This document shows, piece by piece, positions 48,376-60,123 of a stretch of DNA of 64,000 bases. A program made the position numbers and the translations under genes. Source of the DNA: Sinotaia quadrata (Eukaryota; Mollusca; Gastropoda; Architaenioglossa; Viviparidae); assembly GCA_028829895.1 (NCBI GenBank), contig CM054177.1, forward strand, positions 53,689,164 through 53,753,163. The letters run 5' to 3'. Within the stretch, counting starts at the first letter, position 1; each line of letters starts with the position of its first letter. The notes below the pieces were generated by a model. The model was not told the origin of the DNA. It did not search any database and saw only the letters and a program-made list of their open reading frames with translations.

Positions 48376-49230
48376 GATTTCAGTGCATGCTTTGGCTTAA
48401 AGACGACATCAATGCATACCATTGTCTACAGACGACTTCAGTGCATGCTTTGGCTTACAGACGACCTCAGTGCATACCATTGTCTACAGACGACTTCAGT
48501 ACATGCTTTGTCTTACAGACGACTTCAGTGCATGCTTTGTCTTACAGACGACTTCAGTACATGCTTTGTCTTACAGACGACTTCAGTGCATACTTTGGCT
48601 TACAGACGACTTCAGTGCATGCTTTGGCTTACAGACGACCTCAGTGCATACCATTGTCTACAGACGACTTCAGTACATGCTTTGTCTTACAGACGATTTC
48701 AGCGCATACCACTGTCTACAGATGACTTCAGTGCATGCCTTGGTTTACAGACGACCTCAGTGCATACTATTGTCTACAGACGACTTCAGTACATGCTTTG
48801 TCTTACAGACGACTTCAGTGCATGCTTTGTCTTACAGACGACTTCAGTGCATGCTTTGGCTTACAGACGACTTCAGTGCATGCTTTGGCTTACAGACGAC
48901 CTCAGTGCATACCATTGTCTACAGACGACTTCAGTACATGCTTTGTCTTACATACGATTTCAGTATATACCATTGTCTACAGATGGCTTCAGTTTATGCC
49001 ACTGTCTACAGACGATTTCAGCGCATACCACTGTCTACAGATGACTTCAGTGCATGCCTTGTCTACAGACGGCTTCAGTGCACGCTACTGTCTACAGATG
49101 ACTTCAACGCACACCATTGTCTACAGATGACTTCAGTGTATGCTTTGGCTTTCAGACGACTTCAGTGCATGCCATTCTCTACAACTTCAGTGCATGATTG
49201 GTCCTACAGACAACTCAAATACAAACATTA
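48375..49230. repeat. Minisatellite, 30-bp unit (subfamily 2)
   Basis: About 28 units resemble CAGTGCATGCTTTGGCTTAC plus AGACGACTT, with CATACCATTGTCTACAGACG variants in higher-order groups of several units. It continues subfamily 1 without a break, sharing the CAGACGACTT core. Because 30 is divisible by three, all three plus-strand frames stay open for hundreds of bases; these are artefacts. Confidence 0.93.
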
Positions 49231-49239
49231 GCCAACTGA

Positions 49240-50139
49240 CGACAAGTTCATATTTGAATGCAAGACAAAGTTTACACCGTAGCAAATGTATTCATTTCTT
49301 CGAACGAACTCTAAACCCAACCTTTTTTCTTTCTACAAGACGAGAAAAGACACCAATCATCCAGTTAGAAACAATTTCAACATAGTCCTAAATTACACGC
49401 CTTGTAATACAAAACCTCAGCTATTTAGGTCAAAACTGCATTCCTTACGGTTTACCACCGGCTTCGACTGGATTAAAAAAAAAGAAAGAAAAAAAAAGAA
49501 AGAAAGGCTACTAAAAATGATAAGCTGGGACAGTGACATAAAAACATTGTAACTCAAGCAGAACACATAGCTGTATTTACGCCGCTACTGTTCTAAATAA
49601 GGTGCAAGTTTAGGCTCAGGGTCTACAGTACACTGACAGACTCGAAACACTATCGTTTTCTGTCTTTGGGTGAGACAGAGAGGAATAGCCAGGACAAAGG
49701 CTGTACTTGACTCGCAATGTTTTGTTTTCAAACAGAAAACCAATTCTCTTAACGAAAGCAAACGAATGCTCGTCTTTTCTACAATATAATCCGTTGAACT
49801 AAGATATGACCAAAACACAAGAAATGGTTCACTGTAGCAAAGCCTTTATTTCCTTCATTGGCACATAAGTGAGATTCTGACAACCGTTAGTCTATAATTT
49901 AGTTTGTTTTTTTTACTTTGCTAAGCAAAAATTGCATAGTTTTTCAACTTTACAACAATCTTAAATTAAATCATGGGAGACATTAAGTGTAAATCTGGTA
50001 TAAAATTTCCCAAACTAAGATGACTTGGCAGATTTGAGCAAGTGCTATGATTATTTAACACGGTTGCTTTGACAATTCTTGTAGAATACCGTCAGACGTT
50101 TGAATGTTAAGTGATGTAATATGCAAGCAATAATACAAG

Positions 50140-50208
<69 letters not shown>

Positions 50209-50740
50209 AATACACAAACACCAACATTATCTTAAATTACTGAGAAAAGAATTGCTACGAAATGCAAGAAATTATTAAAAAGCAAACTGTAGTTCTGAAC
50301 TTTAAGTTTTATCTAATTGCAAATCTCCCATTACCGAAAAAAGAACAGATACAAGCTGTCAACAAACCTATTCCTAAATTAGCGAATACTAACTTCGTCG
50401 TAAAAAGCTTCAATCTTCAAAAACTTCAATTCTGCCTAGGCCCTAACTGATTTCGACATGAAAGAACAAAAAAAGCATCAAAATAAAATCTTACCCTAAA
50501 TGTGTCAAATAAGAATCATTTCTGAAAGAACCGTTATGAAAGTGTCGGTTTATTCCGGATTATAAAATACAAAAAACAAGCTCGGTTTGAAATTAAATTT
50601 TATAAAAGTTTTAATTTAAGAAAAACGCTTGTATACACACAGGCCTATATTCAATTAAAGGAGTTTTCCAAGTCGGCTGTTAAAGATATACAAAAATATA
50701 TAGGATTTATATCCTAGATAAATTAAAAACAGTTTTTCAG
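49240..50740. other. Intronic sequence without supported genes
   Basis: AT-rich with an A/G-rich run at 49475-49510. The (CT)n(CA)n microsatellite at 50142-50208 is listed separately. No exon with proper splice sites and phase was found. Confidence 0.5.
50138..50210. repeat. (CT)n followed by (CA)n compound microsatellite
   Basis: A CTCT run of about 50 bases passes directly into CACA of about 20 bases. Confidence 0.97.
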
Positions 50741-51010
50741 ATATCCCCATATTACAGCCATACTGCAGTGTTATGTCATAGCCGTATTGTAATGTCGTGT
50801 TACAGCCGTATTTTAATATAGGATTTATACAAATAAATTCAAAACTATTTTCCAGATAGCCCTATGTAAGAGTCGTATTATAATGTCATGTTACAGCCGT
50901 ATTTTAATATAAAAACTATTTTCCAGATAGCCCTATGTAACAGCCGTAGTGTACTGTCATGCTACATCCATATTGTAGTGTGGGATTTATAAAAATAAAC
51001 TGAAAACTGT
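50740..51010. repeat. Degenerate tandem repeat with TACAGCCGTATT motif
   Basis: Units share TGTTACAGCCGTATTTTAAT, CCAGATAGCCCTATGTAA and GTCATG. Lengths vary from about 30 to 100 bp. Confidence 0.75.
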
Positions 51011-51152
51011 TTTCTAGGTCACATGATGTTACATACATACTGTAATGGAGGTTTAGTAGTAGTATGTTGAGAAGTATGCAATAATATCTTTAAAAACAAC
51101 TCTTTGGTACCTCAATTTTCTTTGGAGGGAGAAAGCAGGGGATTGAGAGAGG

Positions 51153-51166
51153 AAGTGTGTGTGTGT

Positions 51167-51243
<77 letters not shown>

Positions 51244-51245
51244 TA
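51153..51245. repeat. (GT)n with GCGCGC blocks
   Basis: A purine-pyrimidine alternating tract of about 90 bases with two GCGCGC interruptions, about 760 bp from the donor of the first coding exon. Such alternating tracts favour left-handed Z-DNA. Confidence 0.95.
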
Positions 51246-51599
51246 TTTTAAGGAAACAGGTGGAAACCGTCAAAAGTTAAGAGTGAATCAAATTACAATT
51301 TTTTTTGTGAGACTCCTATAAATAAAAATAACGTGTTTATATAGTTTAAATATGTGGATGTAAACTAAACATAAAATGTACATGACACATTAAATCTTAT
51401 CGCTTATCGTAAAGGCGAATGATGAAACGTGAAATGCTACATATCCAAATCATGAAAACTAATTAGGCTAGAATTAGAAAGCAATATATATTAAAATTAA
51501 CAATAAAAATAAGTTCTTACAAAAATTTGTTTTAGAGAAGACAAGTGTTCGGAGACAGTAGAGTAACAAGTAGACTTCAATCATGACATGTAGCAAAAT

Positions 51600-51895
51600 T
51601 CTAAATTTCGTCAAAACATATTTTAATGTCTCTTATGCATTTACACAGCAAAGTAGCTCTGAGACTTTAATCATGACCCTTTCTGTATCGCACATTTTCT
51701 GTTTCATTAAAACAAATGCTTGTTATGCATTTACACAGCAAAGTGACTTTTATGACCCTTTCTACATACGTACCGCACATTTTCTGTTTCAGTAAAACAA
51801 ATGTCTGTTATGCATTTACACAGCAAAGTAAGACTTAATGAAGACGCTTTCTGTACATGTACTGCGCATTCAGTTTCGTTAACACAAATATCTGT
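51600..51895. repeat. Minisatellite, about 85-100-bp unit, 3-4 copies
   Basis: Copies share TTATGCATTTACACAGCAAA, GACCCTTTCTGTA and CGCACATTTTCTGTTTCA. Confidence 0.88.
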
Positions 51896-52000
51896 TTTGC
51901 ATTATTATCGTATCTAAATAATAGACAATAAAATGGTTGTATCAAAAAGGACCGATGATGAACATAAATGTAGAAATAAGTTCACTTTTAAATAACTTAC

Positions 52001-52064
52001 CTATAGGGTGCACGTTTGTTCCAGTCTTTTTGGACATGGACACTATATATCGCTCGGTGACCAT
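52001..52064 (-). CDS. PDZ scaffold, probable first coding exon
   Basis: The minus strand has an in-frame TGA nine bases upstream, then GCTATGG (good start context). It then reads MVTERYIVSMSKKTGTNVHP-I and ends at a consensus donor TATAG/GTAAGT, leaving in phase 1. RYIVSMSKKTG resembles the first strand of a PDZ domain, fitting the downstream half-domain at 40922-41067. It lies next to CpG-rich sequence expected of a promoter. The link to the downstream exons needs at least one unfound exon. Confidence 0.6.
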
Positions 52065-52600
52065 AGCAACTCAAGAAATCAAACGAATGTGATGAAAACG
52101 ACTGTTTGGAAGTAATCCATAGGTATTTACATGCAACTCACCTATCCAAGGACAAGTTCTAATTTATCTTGAAATCTGTTCAACGTGTCATATTAACGTG
52201 CTTTCAACTCCACTGACGAACCAACTGTTTCTGGTGCACACCACTAAGCCGCATTGCTTTCGAGTCCTAAAGGTTTTATTTTACATACCACCTACCATGC
52301 GCTTAATATAAAAAATATTTTTAGCACAAATATTCTCCAAGTTCATAACTAAAACGCGAAAGAAACTTTCGATCGTCACCACGTATTTCAAGATTGGTGA
52401 AGTGGTACTCCTGGTAAAGCGAAACTTCTCACTGCTAACTGCTGGTTGTCATACTGGCAACACCTCTGCACTGCGCGTCACGTCATGTACGACACCAAGT
52501 CTAGATAGCTGAAGGACACTCGCACTAAAAACATCGGATTGCGGCCACTCGATTGTCGACTGGCAAAAGTAGATATCTGTGGTTGACAAAGTAAAATATT
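52065..52600 (-). promoter_or_regulatory. Probable promoter/5' UTR of the PDZ scaffold gene
   Basis: A CpG-richer stretch directly upstream of the start codon includes CTGCGCGTCACGTCATGTAC at about 52473 (overlapping CRE/E-box-like TGACGTGACG on the minus strand) and GCGGCCACTCGATTGTCGAC at about 52541. The surrounding DNA is AT-rich, so the shift is visible. No TATA box is evident. Confidence 0.4.
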
Positions 52601-52699
52601 TGTCTTTTGTATCTTTCATTTTATTAAAGGTGCTAGTGAAAGAATGTAATGCATACTAATTAGTAGCCGGATGCTCATTGATTTTTGCCCAATGTTTGC

Positions 52700-53190
52700 C
52701 TCCTACGATCACTGGTTTAATGTCAACCGCCACCGTTTATTGATTTCTTCTTAATGTCTACTTCCAACATTCATTGATTTCTACTTAATATCTACTTCCA
52801 ACATTCACTGATTTCTTCTTAATGTCTACTTCCAACATTCACTGATTTCTTCTTAATGTCTACTTCCAACATTCACTGATTTCTTCTTAATGTCTACTTC
52901 CAAATTTCACTGATTTCTGCTTAATGTCTACTCCAAATATTCACGGATTTCTACTTAATATCTACTTCCAACATTTACTGATTTCTACTAAAGTCTACTT
53001 CTAAAATTCACGGATTTCTACTTAATGTCTACTTCCAACATTCACGGATTTCTACTTAATGTCACATTTACTGATTTCTACTTAATGTCTACTTCTAACA
53101 TTCACGGATTTCTACCTAATGTCTACTTCCAACATTCACGGATTTCTATTTAATGTCTACTTCCAACATTCACTGATTTCTGCTTGGTCA
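52700..53190. repeat. Minisatellite, about 35-bp unit, about 13 copies
   Basis: Units resemble AACATTCACTGATTTCTTCT plus TAATGTCTACTTCC, with CACGGATTTCTACTTAATGT variants to the right. It lies just upstream of the probable PDZ gene promoter. Confidence 0.95.
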
Positions 53191-53289
53191 CAACATTCAC
53201 CATTGTATATCGTCAAACACCCTTGTGTGCCCTACACCCTAACACAATGATCGTGGACAATCAATGCCACACTGATCATAAACTATTTT

Positions 53290-53510
53290 CGACTCTGTAC
53301 CGCCTCACTCGAGTCCGTACTACTTGTTAAATGCCTGCAAAATGTCCGTATTACTTTACATGGATTTAACAAGCATTTAACGAGTCCATATTTCTTTTAG
53401 TCATTTAAAACGTCCATGTTAATTTTAGGCACTTGGAGAGTCCGTATTTTAGGCATTTAAGGAGTCCATTTTTTTTAAAAAGTCATTTAATGAATCCACG
53501 TCTCTTTGTA
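53290..53510. repeat. Degenerate short tandem repeat
   Basis: Units share GAGTCCGTATT, TTTTAGGCATTTAA and GAGTCCAT. Diverged; about six units. Confidence 0.7.
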
Positions 53511-54269
53511 CGCAAGTCACAGTCAGCAACATGGTTTTCATTTTGCTGCTGTTTGTTTGAGAACAATGTGTTACGTTTGTCAACGATCTGGACTGTTTTC
53601 GTTACAATAACAACAAAATGTTTATAGAAGTTCAGGCGAAAGTGAAATGTAAAGTCATCGTGTCCTAGAATGGTGAAAGAATACTGACAAATATTTACTA
53701 AATTTACCATCACAAGAGCACGAGCCAAACTATGTATTTTTGTTGTTGAAAACTTTCAGAACTTAAGAGTGTTCTATGGAGAGAAAGGGAGGGTGAGGTC
53801 AGAGTGGGGTGAGATGATTTATCAAAACAACGCAGTATGCTCAAACATGTGGTGCAAACATGTGTACAGATTCCAGATCGGCCTGCAGCTAAAACTTTCT
53901 CAATGCTGAATTCATTCCCATTTAATTGAAAACAGGTTCGTCAATTTTTATTTTTCAATATCCTAGAATGCTGAAAGCTCCAAGACTAGTAGCCGTTCAT
54001 GTTGTAATATATTCAAAACATCAGCAGAAGCAGTATTATTTTTGTTATTATGTTAGCACTTCCTATTATATATATTTATATGTACATTATGCCTTGTTAT
54101 TAATATAAAAATATCTACAAACAAATTATCTTAATTATAAAGTTGTTCATTAAAAACTAAATAAAATTTTGAAAGATTTATAATTAATTAAAAATAAACT
54201 TCTTAAATTCGATAGCCATGCTGATTTCAGTAGCTAGAATGCTAGATAATGGTCTAAGTCAAAGAGATA

Positions 54270-54680
54270 TAGAAAAGAGTTCTTTCTTCTGTACGCATGC
54301 CAATTAATAGCAAGCAAAAAGAGCTAAAGTATCATGCACAAAATTACGTATGTGCAATGCTTACAGAGATGAATAACGTATACAAAATTGAGTAAGTGTA
54401 ATACCTACACTCTACAGTGATGTAGGACTTGCATAAAATTACGTATGTGCAATGCTTACAGAGATTACAAAATTGAGTACGTGTAATACCTACACTCTAC
54501 AGTGATGTAGGACTTGCACAAAATTAAGTATGTGCAATGCTTACAGATAGGTAGGACGTGTACAAAATTATGTACTTGTAATGCTTACAGATATGTAGCT
54601 TGTGCACAAAATTACGTACATATAATTAGGACGAGCACAAAATTACGTCCGTATAATGCCTACAGACTTGTAGGACGTAC
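54270..54680. repeat. Degenerate minisatellite, about 50-60-bp unit
   Basis: Units share GCACAAAATTACGTATGTGC, AATGCTTACAGAGATG and TAGGACTTGC. One higher-order copy, CTACACTCTACAGTGATGTA, occurs twice. Confidence 0.85.
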
Positions 54681-54689
54681 ACATATGAC

Positions 54690-55955
54690 GTAGTCAGAGT
54701 ACTTTAGAGTGTCTATGACAAAACATATTTACGGGATTAAATCGAACTGAAATTAGTCTTAAGAAGTACTGACAAGAGATTATAATTTTTTTTAAATCTT
54801 AATTTCAAATAACAGTTGTAGTAATAACTAATACTAAGAGAAGCAGAGTAAAGTAGTCGGTAGCAAATGTCGTCTTAAATATTCTAGAATCTACATGCTC
54901 TCTGTAGAATATAGGTCTTAACTGCACATTAATGATCATAAGCCCTGTCTAATTAAAGGTCACAGTCAGTCACCAAACAAAATACATTTACTTAACAAAG
55001 TAGTTTTACTTGGGGCATATTGAAACATACATGTGGAGAGAAAAGTAGATAATGAATATAACAGATTTCCATTAATGCAATTACATTTTGTTATGTAAAT
55101 ATCTTTTCTCTTTTAAAGTTCAATTACTGCTCTGCCACCTAAGGTTATAAATTATTTTTTTTTATATTATATGTATGTAAAAAAGAGTATAAAATGAAGT
55201 TTCTGGTTTCAGTAGTTCATTTATGCGTTTACATACCTAAGGTCAAAATAAATTTCTCTTCCTCAAAACTCGTTCCAAAAGTTGTTACATAACTCCAACC
55301 ATAAGCTGTTTAGCTGTTTTCACATATTTTCTACACTGACCAATTGCTCAAGTTAGATTCTATTTCAAGGAATTATCTTAATGTAATCAAGTTTTCTCCA
55401 GTCTATTATTTAATTGCATTCATTGCAATGTGTCCTGTATATTTCTTCATACCTGTCACTAGTGTCAGCTGCTTCTAACCATGCCATCAAGCTTCTTGTC
55501 TTTTGTCCATAACGTATGCTAAAAGTGCTGGTGGACACATCAGCTGTAGTTTATCGATCACGATCCCTAATATCTTTCCCACTGTCAATTTTCATATCGT
55601 CAAGCTCTAACCACCTCATTGAGATATGTTGCAGTTACTAGCTGACTGAACAAATGTGGCATTCAGCTCTCGTTTAAACTGATAGAACGTCTGTATATCT
55701 CGCTAGTCACTCTGAAGTAAACTAACAGTTCGGCCTTATAAACCTCTTATGTCATTTGTTCCTCTGGGAGTCTATTAAAGACCATATTGTCCCGTTCCTT
55801 CATTCTGGTCACTAAAAACTGGATGAGCCATAAATTGTTCATATAGTTCTTGATATTTTCCTCCTTCCTATTGAGGACGAAAATGAAATTTTATGTTAAC
55901 TTCATGAACCTTAATCACCCTCTCACTTATCTTTAGGCTATATTCCTGCATTATG
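54690..55955. other. Intergenic sequence
   Basis: No supported gene, RNA or element is seen. Confidence 0.45.
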
Positions 55956-55959
55956 AACG

Positions 55960-56145
55960 TGTTTCTGATAGAAACAATGCCATGTGTTTAACATATTACA
56001 TATTACATACAAGTATCACAATTCACAACTGTAGAAATAATAGTCATTTCACATAATACATCTTTACATTAAATTAAAAATAAAATATATCAATAGTAAA
56101 GTGCACAATATATTTCTAAGTCCATTCTCTCTTAGATGTCAGAAT
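55960..56145 (-). repeat. Interspersed repeat family A, copy 3 (inverted)
   Basis: Reverse-complement match to copies 1 and 2: AAGAGAGAATGGACTTAGAA, TATTGATATATTTTAT, AGATGTATTATGTGA, ATTATTTCTACA, TGTGAA and TTAAACACATGGCATTGTTT. It is 3'-shortened relative to the others. Confidence 0.65.
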
Positions 56146-56149
56146 TAAA

Positions 56150-58010
56150 GTGATTAGAATATAGAACTTTCTTCAACAGGTATGTTTTGGTCTCTACCCT
56201 TGGGCTAGTTCATTATTTGTGAACCTTAAACTATTGGATAGCAAAAATTACTCATCCACTTTTGCTGGAAGGATGGCCTCCTTGTTCAGAAGCAGGAAGG
56301 ACCAAGGGGAAACAATTAGTGTTACCCCTGTGCTATAGAGCGAGCATGCTGCATTTGGCTCATGACCCACACACTGCCAGTCATCTGGGACCAAGCAAAA
56401 CTTTAGCATGTGTGAGGCTGTTTTATTAGCCAGGCATGACAGGTGCCATCACTCGTTATTGTCAGTAATGCAATATCTGACAGCAAGTCAATAGAAAAAC
56501 ACAACACCCAGTTGCAAATTTATGGTAATACTATGGGATCATAATCCAATCCATATGAAACCATATGTTTTACCTTAGGCTGAATGGGATGATGCAAAAC
56601 AGGAAATCAACTCTGTTAGCCTTAGATATGATTGAAATGGCAGTCCCGTATAGCTCTCCTATAGTCCTAGATAAAAGAAGGAGGCATATAATGATTTTGC
56701 ATGGAGTACTGTGAAGATATATTAAAACAAATTATGTAACTCTAATAACCTTTTTAATATATTTAATTTGTTTCTTCTTACACACGGGTTTTTCCCCAGT
56801 CTTGCACAACCATTGAGAAACTTCCATTAGGGATTAAGCTTTGAGCCTGATGAAATACCTGTTCACTCCTTCAGAGAAATTAGGCTAAACCACAGGTGAA
56901 GGTCACATGGATACTAACTATCCATGTACGGTCATTTGTTTTCCGGTAAATGACGTAGCGCTAAGTTGTGAACTGACCCCTAAGCCATTGATAAAACCAT
57001 GTGAATGGGTGGGCCGCGTGAGACGCCACACTGCATTGCACCCAACTTACATGGGTAAAAATAGGGAGCCCTCCATCGCCTTGACTGTGCCTATCAGAAA
57101 ACAACATAGTGGTAATATCTTGATCTTTCTGTACTGAGTCGAATTAACTCTATATATTTTGTATTATTAATGTATGTAGAATTTCCTTGTGAATTTTACT
57201 GTTGTTGATAATATATCTTCTACAAGCTAAGTGGCACAGCCATGTTACATTTGTAGTAGTGGTGAGGACACCACGTATATGTAATTGAACTACCGTTGAT
57301 TAATTGTTATCATGGGAGAGTCAAACCCGCCACGTTGTCATTAGCTAAATTGTATTACTAGCAATTTTCGATTAATGGAGGAATATATATATATTGTAAA
57401 GATTTTATATATTTGAATTTTTATGAAATGTAAATTGTGAGTTAGTGAAGATTGTAAAGAATGTTTAACACTGCTGCTATAAGACCCATAAAGGTCATTA
57501 TTGTCACACTAAGCTATAACGTAAATAACTATGTTTTTGCAGCCAGTCTTGAGTTTCACCTCATAACTCAGATGTCAACTGCTAGCTGTTCCTTGGTGGA
57601 GTCCAGCTTTGCTAAAACCAATTTGTTCATTTCTTGTTTCAAATTTAAATTTTATCGTTAAATTTCTTAACTGTTATCTCTCTATATTATTACATAAGTA
57701 TATGTACGACCAAAATGGACTGCCACTGGGGGTCGAGCCGTAAATAGAGGAATAAAGAACCATATTTATTAATCTATAAATAAACGGGGAGATAACATTG
57801 TAGCAGAGAAGTCAACTAATTTATCCGACTAGGTGCCATGAACAATCTAGCTAAGATTGTGACATTGGAAAGAGAGATAAATTAGGCAAGTCCAGCCATC
57901 GCTAAGGTTAGGGGTTATCCTATAAATTAATATTGATAATCAGTGCCTAAATTGGGACGAGGTCGTAAAATGAAAACTGGACATGTGACAAGTACAGATA
58001 ACTGTACAAG
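56150..58010. other. Intergenic block, possibly retroelement-derived
   Basis: Base composition is somewhat higher in GC at 56200-57130. A 76-codon plus-strand frame at 56907-57137 has no recognised family. The block leads directly into the Gypsy remnant at 58013, so part of it may be decayed element sequence. No LTR, primer-binding site or gag motif could be assigned. Confidence 0.35.
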
Positions 58011-58012
58011 TT

Positions 58013-58745
58013 GATAGCTGCTTAGTAGAACCGATGCTTGAACCGGAGCAACTTTTGGCTCAGCTCAGTGGAGCAAAATATTTTTCTAAACTAGATTTAG
58101 TAAAAGGTTTTTGGGAAATTTCAGTCTATGAGGCATACAGGCCGAAATTAGCATTCAGTACACCTGATGGCCAATATCAATGGCAAGTAATGCCATAGGG
58201 CATCCTCACAGCATTGTCTGTTTTCACTAAGATGATGAGATTGCTCATCGAACCCTGAAAGAGGAATCTGTCTCTAACTTCATGGACAACATATTAGTGG
58301 CTACCAAGAACATATCCAAGTGTTATGGCAATTATTCCAGCAGTTGAAAGAGTATAACCTTACTGCTCGACCTTCCAAATGGCTTTTTTCCTTCTGTGGC
58401 CGGAAGCATCAAAAGTAAGAAAACTCAAAAAAGATGAGGAAACTACTCTCAAAGACAATTGTAAATCCTGTTTTGGAGTTGGCTGGTTACTATTGAAAAT
58501 TCACTCCGAAATTCAGTGCCATCGCCACATCACTCATTCATTTGATGAGGAGAGACACAATTGAGATAGTGATTTGGAGTGAGAAATGTGAAGCCAGCTT
58601 TTCTAAAAAAAAAAAAAAAAGAAAGACAATCTGTCACGAGCTCCTGTCCTCCACTTGTCTGATTTCAAAAAAAGAATTTGTACTTAGAACAGATGCAATT
58701 AATGAAGGGTTAGGTGGTGTACTGATACAGAAACATGATGATAGG
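58013..58745 (+). pseudogene. Ty3/Gypsy reverse transcriptase-RNase H remnant
   Basis: The plus strand reads LLAQLSGAKYFSKLDLVKGF, FSTPDGQYQWQVMP then an in-frame stop, FTKMMRLL, FMDNILVAT and EHIQVLWQLFQQLKEYNLTA, followed by RNase H-like FVLRTDAINEGLGG and GVLIQKH. These are Ty3/Gypsy pol motifs in the right order. It is dead: stops after MP and after IEP, at least two frame changes, an A-run, and FMDN where the polymerase centre normally has YxDD. No protease, integrase or LTR was identified beside it. Confidence 0.88.
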
Positions 58746-60120
58746 TAAGGGAACATTTTGCTAGATCGTTGGCTGTTCACAGTTTAACTTAATAATTAAT
58801 TTGATATAAATGTATGAAAACATATTGCTTAATCTCTTCTACATATACTAATACCATTCCTCAAACGCCAAAAATCAATGGAGAATTCACAGAATTTACC
58901 ATTATGTCTGCTAATCTCAATACTGATGCATTAGGGAGATAGCGAGGACTGATGAAACAAATCCCAACGATCAAAACTAGATTTGAACTCAACAGAAAGC
59001 TAGCATTAGTATCTCACAGCCAATAAGTGCCATATCAACTTAAAGCAGGCCATACTTACGTAACACATGCGTACATATAAGAGGAGGTGTTCCAAAATTT
59101 CAGTTTATAAATAAACCTTATCGGTTGAGTAAACCTTATAAACTGTAAATGTTACTCTTTCATAAGATACAAAAATTTAATTCAGAAACCAAGTAAACTT
59201 TGTTTTATACCATCTCAAATGATAAAGTGTTTGGTTTTCTCAAGAACTCTGAACACCTTATTCAAAATAACTTTTCCTTTGTATTTAAATGACTGCAGTT
59301 CCTTTTGAGCATCTGCTTTTAAATTACAAGGTGAAGCTCTGTGGACCACAGACATGGACCTTTCTGTAGCTTTAAAATAAAAATTGTTATATTAATATTT
59401 AAGATTTTCTTGATACTTAGATTTAAAAAAAAACAAATTTTTTTGGCTTGTTGTATTATGGCCATTACATGGCAATAAAAAGTACTAATTTTTTTTAAAA
59501 GCAACGTATTGTGAAAACTTACAAGCTACTGAAACCGCGGGCAAATGCTGGTCTGCCTTAAAAAAACAGGACACATTTAAAGATCTTTTATATGTGGCCA
59601 GAATTAACAGCAAGAGTGTCTCGTAAAAAATACTATAATTTGTAGAAAACATTGTCTAGTAAAAAAAATAATTTTAGAGAATATTATCTAGTAAAAAAAA
59701 AATGACTTGTAGAGAATTAAATACTATAACGTGTAGTGAATAGTATCTTTAAAAAAATCTGGACTATTACAACTCTGAAGAAGGATAGTTCTGATAAGGA
59801 GTGGCATTTAAATTGGCAACTCAGAGCATGGAGAGCTTTGTGTTCGTCTTTCGACATTAAAATAACCAAATACTTCATCATCTTTGCCAAAAGTTTAAAA
59901 AGATAACAATAGTTATATATATATATATATATATATATACGAACTTTCAATATTCCTTCTTATAAATAATTGTATGATGTGGATTTCTTGTCATTTGTTC
60001 TAAGCCTTGAATGAGTTTAGGACTGCTATAGAAACAAAGAAGGAAGCAAACATAAATAAGAATGGTTAGTCAATGAATTACAAAGATAAATAAGAATGGT
60101 TAATCAATTTAATTACGTGT
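58746..60120. other. Intergenic sequence
   Basis: No gene is supported. A short degenerate repeat with TAGTAAAAAAAATAATTT occurs at 59610-59750, and (AT)n at 59914-59939. Confidence 0.45.
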
Positions 60121-60123
60121 TTC

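Larger units (their letters stand above)
41068..52000 (-). other. PDZ gene 5' intronic region
   Basis: Eleven kilobases between the first coding exon and the first PDZ exon. At least one more coding exon must lie here, because exon 1 leaves in phase 1 while the 41067 exon needs two bases before it. The region is mostly arrays: 41220-41700, (GT)n 41811-41902, 41940-42150, 42450-42780, 44165-45910 split by hAT, 46630-47170, 47680-49230, 50142-50212, 50740-51000, 51155-51243 and 51640-51890. A repeat-A copy lies at 46307-46612. Stretches 42780-44160 and 49240-50740 show nothing definite apart from the candidate exon at 43425. Confidence 0.6.

Noticed and set aside
48387..49231. Overlapping long frames (up to about 270 codons) in all three plus-strand frames
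   Set aside because: All are by-products of the stop-poor 30-bp unit. Three simultaneously open frames are the mark of a period divisible by three, not of a gene.
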